Positions 40,041 through 50,329 of a DNA stretch of 64,000 nucleotides are shown here, in pieces (within the stretch, counting starts at the first letter, position 1; the number at the start of each line of letters is the position of its first letter). The DNA is from Epiperipatus broadwayi. Lineage: Eukaryota; Onychophora; Udeonychophora; Euonychophora; Peripatidae. Location of the stretch: positions 20,765,611-20,829,610 of the forward strand of contig JAQFVV010000001.1 of NCBI GenBank assembly GCA_028023455.1. Reading direction: 5' to 3'. Position numbers and translations under genes: made by a program. The notes under the pieces were generated by a model. It was not told the origin of the DNA. It saw nothing but the letters and a program-made list of their open reading frames with translations, and ran no database searches.

Positions 40041-40235
40041 ACACCTCTCTGAGGAGTGCCAAAGCACGAAACCATGGTCAGGAGTTTGGGGAGGGGTTCC
40101 TGACAGAGATATTTTAAGTGCTGGCTCTGGCTAAGCATTTATCATAAAGCTTGTAGAGGAATTGGCAATCCTCACTGTTTATAACTTACAAGCTTAAGAG
40201 ATAGGGTCATGTGATCTATGACTTTTATTTTGACT
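40041..40235 (+). mobile_element. Small hammerhead-bearing insertion in the DUF4371 pseudogene
   Basis: Transposase similarity breaks at about 40,040 and resumes by about 40,330. The foreign block begins exactly with the 5' strand of a hammerhead stem I and is less AT-rich than its surroundings. It contains further small hairpins (GTCAGGA/TCCTGAC at 40,077-40,104; AAGCTT words near 40,147 and 40,190). The right boundary is uncertain. It resembles a single-unit insertion of a small ribozyme RNA. Confidence 0.55.
40042..40092 (+). ncRNA. Hammerhead ribozyme motif with intact core
   Basis: CTGAGGA (40,049-40,055, fits CUGANGA), a 4-bp stem II GTGC/GCAC with loop CAAA, GAAA (40,068-40,071), the self-complementary ACCATGGT as stem III (40,071-40,078) and a GUC cleavage triplet ending at 40,079. 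Stem I forms between CTCT before the core and AGGAG after the cut with one bulge, plus weaker outer pairs. Every conserved core position I can check is right. The palindromic stem III points to dimeric action. Confidence 0.82.
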
Positions 40236-40980
40236 ATTTTTAACAACATTATATTTTATTATTACCACACAAAAAGTGATGATCAATTTTTTTTTTAATT
40301 TGTTAAAGATCTTACTATGATGTCACCTTTTAATATGTTAATATGGTAAAGTATCAAGTAGATGAATTCTATAATGCACTTCTTGAAATATCAAAAACAT
40401 CAGAAGACCCTCAAGTATAAAGTAATGCAGAATCATTTATTCACCCAATAAAAAAATGGCAAGTTATTATTATCCTCATTTTGTGGTATGATTAATTTTT
40501 TCAGATAAATTTTGTTAGCATTTTTTGTCATTTGGAACACTATTATAGTGGTTAACCATACACAAGAATATTGGGTTCAAGCAAGTATTAAATGAAGCAA
40601 AAACACTCACAGAAGATTTGGAAATAATTCCAGAATTTCAAAATAAAAAGTTGAAAAAAATTTTTTTAGTTATGAAATTGTTCAGAGTAAATTTTTTAAG
40701 GTAATTATAAATAAAATAAAGCAATCATTACAAACATAATTTGAACAACAGTAAAATCATAAGGATTCATTTGGATTTTTAGAAAATTTTCAAAAAATGG
40801 AAAAAGATGAACTAAAAAAACATGTGACACAATTAGAAATTGCTCTGACAAATACTAAAACTATATGAGAAAACTCATCTACTTTTGTAAAGAAGACAGA
40901 TTTAGATGGCAATATGTTGGTCAATGAAATGGAAGTACTGAAAATTATTACTTTATTAGAATATTACAGAATGTAATAAT

Positions 40981-43041
40981 GTAAGCAATTTTGCAATTAT
41001 ATTTACAATTTATTTACAAATATATATATATATAAGTAAATTTTCCTTAATATTAAAATGTAAGTGCAATAGTTTTTGAGATCAATATTTAATCAAACAA
41101 TATCTTCCTAAAATAGCATTGGACTCTCAACATTTTAATGCATATTTTCATATTTTTTTCTAATAATTAATGATAAAATATTATTTTGAATTTTAAATTG
41201 GGAAGCTCCTTTATTTCTAGTAAATTCGAATGTAACTTTTCTTAACTTATATATTATTCCTTTTTTATTGTAAATTGGTATACAGCTAGGGTGAAAATTT
41301 TATTTTTTGAATATGAAATATTGGCACATAATTACTTTTTTAATAAACCCATCAACGTATTAAATGCAACTTGTTGATACTCCTCTGTTCCTTTAAAATA
41401 TTATAATGAAGTTCATTATCTAATTATTCACATGTTTGATAAATGTATAATTTTCCTTTTTATTAAATTTGTTTTTGAAACTTTGTTTTTGAAATGGCAT
41501 TTATTCCAATTTCATATGCTGATTTTTTCAAGCATTTCTTTTTTAAAGTGATGATAATGGTTTTTCTATATTTAAGAATAGTTTAATTCCGTAGAGCCTT
41601 GTTTTGATTAGCATTACATTTTAATTATCACTAATTGTTAATAGAATGATATAATTCAACAAATTTGAGAAAAAGAAATTTGAGCAAAAAAAAAGTAAAT
41701 TGTACATTCCCAGTGTCAACGCTAATACTAGATCGCCAAAAACAAAATTTGCACTTTTTTATATAATACTATTTTTAATTATATTATTATTATTTGGAGG
41801 GGAGGATCTAATTAGTTGTTACAATCTGGTTTTCTTATATACTGAACTGACCCTACTTAAAGCTAAAAGATCAAGAAACGACAAGATTTAATTTAACAAG
41901 AATGATGAGTCCATAAATTTTTCTGACTTATTTTAAAACGAAAAGCCTGTAATAAGAGTTTTAGAGAAGCATTAAAAAAAAAAATCTTTCCACTGAAATG
42001 AACTGTTGACGGTTATCTGTATTCGTTACATATTACGCGCTCACACACAAAGAATAATCTTTTAAATGTAACATATGCATATACGTAATCTAATTCATTT
42101 GAATTTTGTAAACAATAAAAGTTATATTTTTCTTATGAAAAATATAAATTAAGGTATTAATTGTTTGGAAAATAATTGCATTATTAATAAAATAAAAAAA
42201 CAACAACAGCTAAATAATGTAAGACGCTCGATGAAGAAATAATTTATAATAACAATCAAACTGCATTAAAACGGATGAAGATTTAATTACTTATTGTACT
42301 TTAATTGTTTTGTTTTATTGCTAAAAAATTTTTAATTACTTTTTATTATTATTATTTTCATAAGCAAACAAATCAAAACAAAAAGTAGAACAATAAGACT
42401 CGGGTATCGATTAAAAGCATGTGAAAAAATGCAGAAGTTTTCAATGACATCCATATTATCATTTTTAATTAAATAATCATCTTAAAAAAATATTAAAATT
42501 TTAAATTAGATTTATTATTTACTCATATCATTATTTATATATTTTCATTAATAAAGTTTTTACTCTGCTTTTTATTAATAATTATTTATTGTTGTCCTAC
42601 TTAAACAGTGATAATGTGGCAGAATTCACGTTCATAATGCGAAGTTCATTTTCATCTCTTTTGATGTTCGAATTTTTATGAACTCCTGAGCAAATGCAGA
42701 AGATGCATTATTTATTATATATACGAAAATTTATGATATAGAAGTTAGTGCATTTGCCTGTATATCACTACTAATTTTTACATGCAAGTGAGGTAAAAAA
42801 AAAAATCACTTTCTAATCATGCTTAGAATCTTATTCAAAGTAGTCATTATTTAGATAGCCATTTATTCTGATTAGTAAATAAATAAAGAGAATAAAAGAA
42901 GTTGTAAAAATGTTCAAACTTTTAATATCCAATAATTGGAAGTGAAAAAAGTTGAGACCACTGCGAGAGATCATTAAATAAGTCTTTGCCCTATAGTAAG
43001 CTTTTTAAAAACTATTTGTTTTACCATACACTATTATATAT
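40981..43041. other. AT-rich region, no gene recognised
   Basis: Contains a short (TA)n at 41,019-41,034. The 63-codon frame at 41,700 has no recognisable motif. Confidence 0.4.
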
Positions 43042-43451
43042 TATATTTTGCCAGTTTTTACTTATGGATCTGAAACTTGGACACTTAATAGAAGAGCAAT
43101 ATAGAGACTCCAGACCACTCAAAGAAGTATGGAGAGATGCATGCTGGGAGTAACAAGAAGAGATCGAAAACGCAGTGTATGGGTAAGAGAACAAACAGGT
43201 GTTACTGACCTCATTGAAAAAATTAAAAGATTGAAGTGAGTTGGGCTGGACGTATTGCTAGAAGAGATGATAATAGATTGACAATTGAAGTCTTAAACTG
43301 GATTCCAAGAGATCACATGTGAGATGGATGAATGAAATGAGAAAGTGTGCAGGGATGATGTGGAGAAGAAAAGCTAAAGATCGGAGAAGATGGATTAAAC
43401 TTGGAGAGACTTTCATCCAGCAGTGGATTGATAATAGTTGATGATGATGAT
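43042..43451 (+). mobile_element. RTE LINE 3' fragment
   Basis: Corresponds to the last ~410 bp of the RTE element, from the TYGSETWTLNRRAI codons to the GATGATGAT tail. It is closer to the 28.4-kb copy than the 14.5-kb fragment, but carries a TAG in place of the Gln codon after RRAI, a frameshift in the KRLKWSWVGH segment and a ~25-base loss near 43,312. 5' truncated. Confidence 0.88.
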
Positions 43452-44925
43452 TATATATGCTTGAATGGTTTAAAGTAAAATTGATTTATTAGACAAATAT
43501 TAGTCCTAATTTGTATTTATATAACTAAATACATCCTTGTCAAAAATATCAGAAATAAAAAAGAAACATTAAAATTGTTTCCTACTTAAATATTTTTAAT
43601 ATTTTTTTAGAAACTTCAAATGGAGAAATAAAAATAAAACATTAAAATATTATATATAAATAAACTTTTAAATGCATCAAAAGTTATATTTTATGTAGGT
43701 AACACATTTTAAGCAAAATAAAAACAAATATTTAAATCCTAACCGTTGGAACTATTGTTTTATTCGTTAACTGTTTTCTACATTTGTAATTCTCTACATG
43801 AATATTTTAAAAACACATTATAGTTGCGAAAAGATAAAAAATAAAGATAAAAATATATAAAACAAATATATGTGTGGTAGACCAACATTTTGAAGAATAT
43901 AAAAGAAAAAAAGTATAGTACTAATTAAGAGTGTTCAAACAAGTTGGAAATATTGTTAGAAATTTTAATGTGAAACGCTGACCATCAGCAATAGTAGAGA
44001 TGAATTCAGTAAATGATGGAAGATTCGAAAAAGTGATCAAGCTAATTGCTGAATTTGATTAATCTATGCATAAACTCTTACCAAAAATGTAAACGGGATT
44101 TAATTAAGTAAAACAATTTTATAAGAATTTATTAGAATATTGGATAAAGACTTTGTAAAAAAAAAAAAAAAGATATAGATAAATGACTTGGATATCATTT
44201 ATTATTGTAGATCTTTATACTAAATATAAAGCAAAATAATCAATTTTTCATTTAAAAAATTAAATTAAATTGCAGACTCTTGATTTATTTAGTAATCCAA
44301 TTAACATTAAGGACCAAATAAAATAATGAGATTAGAGAAAAAATAAAATCTATATTAATGTGATATATTAAAAGGGGTTTTATAGTTGAGTGATCAGTTC
44401 TAACTCTTGAAATGTTTGTGATTTCAGTTTTGACATCAATCTACTTAAACCTTGAAATTTTTTTAAGATTTCAGACAGATTTATCTTTTTTTTTAGATAG
44501 TCAGATCCAAACATTGCATGTTAAATAGATAGTTAGATGCTGTTACTTCAAGAACCCAGATTAATTTTGGTTGTCAGATAAATGCCAGTGCATTTACAAC
44601 AAAAAAGCTGATTGCATTATAATGCAGTCTTCATTAATAACAATACATCTATGAGCACTAAACTCTTGGTTTACATTTTACATTGACAATTACATTTTAA
44701 AAAAATCTTAATAATCTCTTAAAGTGTGGGAATTTAAAAAGTACTAGTGATAAAATGGAATAATTACATATGGAAAATCAACAATTACTTTCAGATTTTC
44801 TATAATGTATTTATTTTATTTAAGAATTCTTTGTAAATTTACAAAGTATGCAAGAATTACTGCATAATGTATATACTTTTAATCATTAAAAGCATAAAGC
44901 TAAACTAGTAAATAAATAATCAAAA
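43452..44925. other. AT-rich region, no gene recognised
   Basis: No repeat family or coding signal was noticed before the PLE-2 inverted pair. Confidence 0.4.
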
Positions 44926-44985
44926 TTATCTCAAATCCAAAACTCAATCAGACTAGCCAAGAAAATAAAATCTAAAACACTAACA

Positions 44986-45016
44986 ATGGTTTCATTGCTA
45001 CAATCAGACTTTTCAG
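44986..45016 (-). ncRNA. Weak hammerhead-like motif, PLE-2 left arm
   Basis: The minus strand reads CTGAAAA (one mismatch to CUGANGA), a poor hairpin, then GAAAC, in the 3' region after the endonuclease. The mirror sequence in the right arm (46,667-46,695) reads CTTGAAAA ... GAAAC. Suggestive only because of its position and the better examples elsewhere. Confidence 0.2.
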
Positions 45017-45080
45017 GTGCAAAGAACTACAAAACAACAATATATTTAAATTAAATATTACCTACAATTCTATTTACTTC

Positions 45081-45516
45081 TCATCCACCCTTAATATTTA
45101 AAAAAACTTTAAATAAGTTAATTGCTTCAGAATCATAAATTTTTAATAATAAAAATTCTTTAATTCTTTTCTTTATTTCATTTCTCTCAAAGAAGACAAC
45201 CTTAGCTTCATCAAAACTAATAGTGTGGGTCTTTTTCATGGTCATACAAAGTACAACTGAGATATCCATTTCTAACCCTACTTTTATGTATTTTTATTCT
45301 TTCATTTAAGCTCAAACGACTTTGTCCTATATATACCTTTTTACAAAAACAAGGGATAATATACACTATTTCATGAATAGTCTTCTTATCAAAAATTTCC
45401 TTTGTGTTATTTAATAAATTATTCAAAGTAATATCCCTTTTCCAAGCAATTTTCTTATTTCTAAACAAATTACTATTTTTACATACAATTTTATAAGAAG
45501 ACAATTTAAATGGCAA
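45081..45516 (-). pseudogene. PLE-2 GIY-YIG endonuclease, left arm
   Basis: Two overlapping frames (45,516-45,217 and 45,269-45,081) encode one damaged domain: VYIIPCFCKKVYIGQS, with the two strands of the GIY-YIG fold separated by a short CFC turn, then LNERIKIHKSRVRNG, and after a frameshift near 45,240 FDEAKVVFFERNEIKKRIKEF, the helix carrying the conserved Glu region. Upstream, around 45,700-45,560, remnants of the linker between reverse transcriptase and endonuclease (YRNKRLNNSSG; YSDKFVKSILSK) can be read. The family endonuclease nicks target DNA. Inactive through the frameshift. Confidence 0.72.
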
Positions 45517-46165
45517 AGAAATAAAAGCATATTTTTTTATACTTCACAGCATTTCAAATATTACTTTTAGATAAAATACTTTTAACAAATTTATCAGAGT
45601 AGCCAACACTCAAATAATCTTTATAATATTGACCTTTCTTAAACAAAGCTATCCCACTAGAATTATTTAATCTCTTATTTCTATAACAATAATTTCTTAA
45701 AGCAGCTACTTTATGAGATACAAATATCAGGTTTAATTATAGACCTTAACTCTTTACTTTTAACACAGTGACTACATACTAACCAATTAGTTTATACATC
45801 CTTCTACAAAATATGTGGTAGAAGGAGGGTTAGATTTTGTTAAATTAAATTTTTTAGATCCATTTGTGATTAGAAATGTAAAGACTAATAGTTTAGTATG
45901 TAGTCATTATGTTAAATGTAAAGAGTTAAGGTCTATAATAAACCTGATAGCTATCAATCTGTATCTCATAAAGTAGTTACTTTAAGAAATTATTGTTATA
46001 GAAATAAGAGATTAAATAATTCTAGTGGGGTAGCTTTGTTTCAGAAAGGTCAATTTTATAAAGATTATTTAAGTGTTGGCTACTCTGATAAATTTGTTAA
46101 AAGTATTTTGTCTAAAAGTAATATTTGAAATGTTTTGAAGTATAAAAAAAATATGCTTTTATTTC

Positions 46166-46603
46166 TTTGCCATTTAAATTGTCTTCTTATAAAATTGTAT
46201 GTAAAAATAGCAATTTGTTTGGAAATAAGAAATTGCATGGAAAAGGGATATTACTTTGAATAATTTATTAAATAATACAAAGGAAATTTTTGATAGGAAA
46301 ATTATTTCTGGAGTAGTGTATATTGTCCCTTGTTTTTGTAAGCAGGTATATATAGGTCAGAGTATTTTGAGCTTAAATGAAAGAATAAAGGTAAATACAA
46401 GTAGGGTTAAAAATAAATATCTTAGTTCTGCTTTATATGTCTAAGAAAATGATACAGGCCACACTATTAATTTTGATGAAACTAAGGTTGTCTTCTTTGA
46501 GAGAAATGAAATAAAAAGAATTAAAGAATCTTTATTATTAAAAATTTATGATTCTGAAGTAAATAACTTATTTGAAAGTTCTTTTAATATTAAAAATGGA
46601 TAG
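46166..46603 (+). pseudogene. PLE-2 GIY-YIG endonuclease, right arm
   Basis: Mirror of the left arm. An open stretch encodes VVYIVPCFCKQVYIGQS and LNERIKVNTSRV and stops at 46,441. Past the stop, FDETKVVFFERNEIKRIKE continues. Relative to the left arm it differs at many positions and carries different lesions, so the two arms have been separate for some time. Confidence 0.72.
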
Positions 46604-47016
46604 GAAGTAAATGGAATAGTGGGTAATGTTTAATTTAAATATGTTGTTGTTTTATAGTTCTTTATACTTGAAAAGTCTGTTTGTAGCAGTGAAACCATTG
46701 GTAGTGTTTTAGATTTTATTTTCTTAGCTAATCTGGTTGAGTTTTGGATTTCGGGTAATTTTGAATATTTTTAATGTATATATTAATAATTTTTGAGACT
46801 CAATTAACAATTTACTATATTTACAAAATTTATAGAAACACAGAGACATTATTTTTATTTTCTGATTCATAGGTTTTCAATGTACCATTATCATATGCAT
46901 CTTTCTAATATTGAAACCATCCAATAGAAAAACCCATGATTGCAATATAGGACTTTATTTGAAAGGATTTAGCAAACAGTTTACAGTTGAACTACCAATT
47001 GATACAATTGATTATA

Positions 47017-47033
47017 TATATATATATATATAT
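47017..47033. repeat. (TA)n left of PLE-1 inverted pair
   Basis: Short alternating TA close to the outer end of the left arm; the counterpart is at 48,197-48,217. Confidence 0.9.
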
Positions 47034-47116
47034 GTTAAAACGAAGATTTGCACGGGTTAAATATATAAAATACATATTTTGCGGGTTCATCCGTGTTAAA
47101 AACTTTTAATATCAAT

Positions 47117-47153
47117 TTACTGACGTTTCGACTTGGTCACACAAGCCATCCAC
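47117..47153 (-). ncRNA. Hammerhead-like motif, PLE-1 left arm
   Basis: Exact mirror of 48,109-48,142: CTGTGGA, stem II GGCTTG/CAAGTC, GAAAC, palindromic ACGT, GTC. Confidence 0.45.
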
Positions 47154-47249
47154 AGAGTTATAAAAAGGTAGAAAGACGGTTGTAGAGGCGCTACAATCAC
47201 TGGTTTGAATAAAACATTAAAAATCCCACCAATAGCAAAAATGTTAAAT

Positions 47250-47610
47250 TTAAGAATGTTTTTTAAAGAAATCTTTCCAAATAGGAGGAAGTTTGCACGT
47301 ATCATCTCGCTTATTGATACAATCTGGCCTTTTAAGTATCTCAATGGCTTCTCTGATTTTGCATTGGTAGAGATTATCACATCTGGATATGATCCTGGTA
47401 CTAGAAAAATCTATTTTATGACCTGAATCTATAGTATGGAGTGAGAGTGCTGATGATGATGAGTGTTGTTTAACTGCATTAGCATGCTCATCTCTCCTAA
47501 CACTGATGTGATGATTACTCATACCTATGTAAGAAGCTTTACAATTTTCACATGAGATTTGATAACACCATGAGATTCAAGAGGGATTGAATCCTTAGGC
47601 TTGCTTATTA
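47250..47610 (-). pseudogene. PLE-1 GIY-YIG endonuclease fragment, left arm
   Basis: The minus strand from ATG at 47,522 encodes MSNHHISVRRDEHA through PPIWKDFFKKHS. The preceding GIY half lies upstream up to about 47,610 but is frame-disturbed there. The conserved YIG is just before the ATG (SYIGMSN). Only the endonuclease remains; no polymerase. Confidence 0.72.
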
Positions 47611-47659
47611 TATATGTTGATCTTTTCTCGCTCATCAAAAGATCAGCAATATAATAAGT

Positions 47660-48014
47660 AAGCTCTAAGGATTCAATCCTCTTGAATCTCATGGTGTCTA
47701 TCAAATCTCATGTAAAAATTGTAAAGCTCCTTACATAGGTATGAGTAATCGCTGCATCAGTGTTAGGAGATGATGAGCATGCTAATGCAGTTAAACAACA
47801 CTCATCATCATCTAGTACTTCACTCCATACTATAGATTCAGGTCATAAAATAGATTTTTCTAGTACCAGGATCATATCCAGATGTGATAATCTCTACCAA
47901 TGCAAAATCAGAGAAGCCATTGAGATACTTAAAAGGCCAGATTGTATCAATAAGCGAGATGATACGTGCAAACTTCCTCCTATTTGGAAAGATTTCTTTA
48001 AAAAACATTCTTAA
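47660..48014 (+). pseudogene. PLE-1 GIY-YIG endonuclease fragment, right arm
   Basis: Plus-strand mirror of the left arm. Reading from about 47,690, QISCKNCKAPYIGMSN keeps the GIY-YIG spacing; a one-base change near 47,768 (AGATGATGAG) shifts the frame, after which DEHANAVKQ through PPIWKDFFKKHS is open to the stop at 48,014. Truncated at the same left breakpoint as the 2.2-kb copy. Confidence 0.72.
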
Positions 48015-48108
48015 ATTTAACATTTTTGCTATTGGTGGGATTTTTAATGTTTTATTCAAACCAGTGATTGTAGCGCCTCTACAACCGTCTTTCTACCTTT
48101 TTATAACT

Positions 48109-48142
48109 CTGTGGATGGCTTGTGTGACCAAGTCGAAACGTC
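48109..48142 (+). ncRNA. Hammerhead-like motif, PLE-1 right arm
   Basis: CTGTGGA (48,109-48,115) differs from CUGANGA only at the fourth base. A 6-bp stem II GGCTTG/CAAGTC (one G-U pair, loop TGTGAC) is followed by GAAAC (48,135-48,139) and GTC. ACGT spanning the junction is self-complementary, as in dimeric hammerheads. Stem I may form from ACT with AGT and outer CTTTT with AAAAG. The core mismatch probably disables cleavage. Penelope-like elements are known to carry hammerheads in their terminal repeats. Confidence 0.48.
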
Positions 48143-48196
48143 AGTAAATTGATATTAAAAGTTTTTAACACGGATGAACCCGCAAAATATGTATTT

Positions 48197-48217
48197 TATA
48201 TATATATATATATATAA
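48197..48217. repeat. (TA)n right of PLE-1 inverted pair
   Basis: Alternating TA at the outer end of the right arm. Confidence 0.92.
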
Positions 48218-49086
48218 CTAATTAGTGACTTAATTGGCAGAACAAAACTGAGGGAGAAATATATATTCATGTAGAAGTTCAGGGTTGATGGGATACTTTG
48301 TCTACAAGTATAAAATAAAGAACTATATTGATGTGGAAATAGATTGCTAATCTGACTGCATTACTGGAATATACATATTTTGTGACTGCATTAGAAAGAA
48401 AATTCCTGAGAATGAATTAGTCTTGATAAATGATCAAAGAAAAAATAGGAATTCTGTATTTCATTTAATGCTCAATAATTCTAGATTCCCTATTATAACA
48501 AGGTGAAGAGAGGTCAAGCTAAAATCTTGAAGAAATCCAGTGTACAATTTGAAAAGAGATTAGAGTAAAATGACATCAATTTCATTTTTATGGTTATTAT
48601 GTTATCACCAGGTTCATAATAAAAAAGAAAATGGCAAAATGTGTCTAGATTTTGTGAAGATGACATTACACCATTTGAAAGGAGCTACAGAGAAATATAG
48701 AAAACAATAAGGTAAATGGATTTTACATTACCCTACAAAAACTCCTTGAAACACAAACACATCAACAGATATTATATGCTGATTATTTAACTAGGTTTTA
48801 TAGCATTTTGAGATGCTGTTGTTTCCTTTTAATTTGTCACTAATCTTTTTGTATGTCAGTGTTAATTGTAAATTTCTATTGTATTTTATGTTTTTCAATA
48901 TCTTCTCAATAAAAAAAATCAATGTTGCACTTTTTTAGAATGTTTTTGAAATTATCTTTATAACATAAACAGAATCCACTTTTTCATTGAATTCATTATA
49001 AGTTTACTATAAACTATTTTTTTGGAAATAATGTTAACCTTTAACTATTTTACATGATCAATTGAACCCATATCATTATTTCCATG
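48218..49086. other. AT-rich region, no gene recognised
   Basis: No repeat or coding signal noticed. Confidence 0.4.
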
Positions 49087-49600
49087 ACACTGAGTGGCAA
49101 TACATATAGAGAGTTTTTTCTGTTTTAATAACAGTTAAGAGCAAGCATAAGAAATGGTGATTATGTGATGTTTATTGGCTTAAAACCAATCCTGCCTAAT
49201 AAGATAGTTGTGGCTATGGTTATTAAAGAACCAAAGACACCAAAATGTATAGGTACTGAACTGAGTTCAGACCTATATGACTATATAAGCTGATGAGCTT
49301 GGATTGAAAATGTTATGGCATTTTCAATTTAAGTCTCATAGTTTTGTAGTTAAGTAGAGATAAATGGTGGCTGCTGGAGGGTTGCATTAGATCCTAAGGT
49401 CTAGGTACAGTGCTGTCAGATCCAAGGTTTCTCACTGACAAAGGCCACAAGCCAGAAACTAGTCTAGAGATATTGGATGAGTAGGCATTAGTTGGGGATA
49501 TTATGCACAAGCCTTCTGCCATCCATTGATTACTCTGGCTTGTACTGAGTGGTAATACGTATAGAGAGTTTTGCCTGTTTGAATAATAGTTATATTCTTA
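49087..49600 (+). mobile_element. Retrozyme-like repeat, copy 1 (period ~455 bp)
   Basis: One full unit plus a partial second: ACTGAGTGG ... TATAGAGAG ... CTGTTT at about 49,089 recurs at about 49,544, so the ends are direct repeats. Inside are CAATCCTGCCTAATA, TATTAAAGAACCA and a hammerhead at 49,420-49,478. A 1.1-mer with a hammerhead is how retrozyme-type circular RNAs leave DNA copies. No coding sequence. Confidence 0.7.
49420..49478 (+). ncRNA. Hammerhead ribozyme motif, repeat copy 1
   Basis: Outer stem I ATCCAA (49,420-49,425) pairs with TTGGAT (49,473-49,478), and inner TCTC with GAGA, across an internal loop. The core is CTGACAA (one mismatch to CUGANGA). Stem II is GGC/GCC with loop CACAA, then GAAAC (49,455-49,459), self-complementary ACTAGT as stem III and a GUC cut site after 49,464. 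The complete type I outline is present with a single core lesion. Confidence 0.68.
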
Positions 49601-50257
49601 TAAAAATAATCTATTATTTAACTTCTTACAGCAATTGAAGCAGCCATGCTTGAAAATGTATTGACCTGAATGTCCAAGTCTACTTTTGAATTTAAAAAGC
49701 TATCATGATTCTTAAACTAATTCGCAGGCTCAAGCTAATATTTATCCAAGCCAAAAGTTACTCAAGATTTTTTGACTTCATTGTCTCATTGGATTCTATA
49801 GATTACTCTTTGAATCAAACCAATAGCACTATCATCAGATACACTAAATCATAAATCACTACATCTTGATGCTTGCTTTATAAAAATGAAAAACGGAGCT
49901 GAAGATAATGCATATCTCTAGTCAATGATAATTTTTATTTTAGATGTTATAGATTTTTTAAACACAGATAATAAGACTTGCACATAATATTATAAATAAA
50001 ATATTGTGTATGACCAACTAATTTTAAGCAGTACTACAAATACTTCTTAATAAATCTTTATATTGTGCATGAATTTTCCTTCTCCACTTTAATTTTATAG
50101 AATTCAACTACGCAGAGAATATTACATTTTACTTTTCAATCAAGATAATAAGGAGATAATTATTATTAAGAGAATCAGTCAAAATGTTTTTGTTTAATAA
50201 ACCTAAAAAGACATTTACATTCATCCATGACATGCTTTAAATTAGAATTTTAAAACC

Positions 50258-50329
50258 AAATCTAAATTGCAGACGGGTGTGGGTTCGCGTCCCGGCAGAT
50301 GCTATGACATATGAAAAAAATCTAAATTG
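50258..50329 (+). mobile_element. 5'-truncated tRNA-derived SINE with 12-bp target duplication
   Basis: Body 50,270-50,317 between two copies of AAATCTAAATTG. It contains an intact B box (GTGGGTTCGCGTCCCGGC) and the same GATGCTATGACATATGA plus A-run tail as the SINE at 38.08 kb, showing one family with a tRNA-related head. Confidence 0.75.

Larger units (their letters stand above)
38690..40980 (+). pseudogene. ZMYM1-like/DUF4371 hAT-type transposase pseudogene
   Basis: Across many frameshifts the plus strand keeps a recognisable order of blocks: a TTF/MYM-type zinc-finger region (KKDKIFCF and later HKKSMHHL, about 39,155-39,300), IDMVQQKLL (about 39,350), GKSDSIFQDHF-like sequence (39,530), KSEKYFAIMI (39,670), MRGQGYYNDLN (39,880), a TFFG segment (40,030), then YQVDEFYNALLEISKT (40,350), FKQVLNEAKTLTEDLEI (40,575) and a final NEMEVLKIITLLEYY (40,925). 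These are the landmarks of the DUF4371-containing hAT-related transposases annotated as 'zinc finger MYM-type protein 1-like'. A small insertion (40,041 to about 40,235) interrupts it. There is no continuous frame above ~60 codons, so it is dead. Confidence 0.7.
44926..46760. mobile_element. PLE-2 Penelope-like inverted pair
   Basis: Left arm (about 44,926-45,798, coding on minus) and right arm (about 45,872-46,760, coding on plus) are diverged reverse complements with a ~75-bp unshared centre. Each arm holds the linker and GIY-YIG endonuclease of a Penelope-like element distinct from PLE-1. The coding directions point outward, away from the centre. Arm divergence is greater than in the PLE-1 pair, so this pair is older. 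Confidence 0.75.
47062..48203. mobile_element. PLE-1 Penelope-like inverted pair (foldback)
   Basis: Arms 47,062-47,626 and 47,637-48,203 are nearly perfect reverse complements around a 10-base centre (47,627-47,636). Both outer ends run into (TA)n. Each arm carries a GIY-YIG endonuclease fragment pointing outward plus the 3' region with a hammerhead-like motif. The reading frames of the two arms are almost identical (same C-terminal 60 residues), so the inverted copy formed recently or is being homogenised. The geometry (direct snap-back, ~10-base loop, TA flanks) equals that of the 490-bp foldback at 26 kb. Confidence 0.9.

Noticed and set aside
40530-40600. Possible tRNA-like B box (GGGTTCAAGCA)
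   Set aside because: It is explained by the DUF4371 coding frame (GFKQVLNEAK) and has no A box or clover-leaf.
49270-49320. CTGATGAGCTTGGATTGAAAA as another hammerhead core in repeat copy 1
   Set aside because: Copies 2 and 3 read TGAATGAG or AAATAATC here, and no stem II is possible; the true motif of this repeat is ~150 bp downstream.
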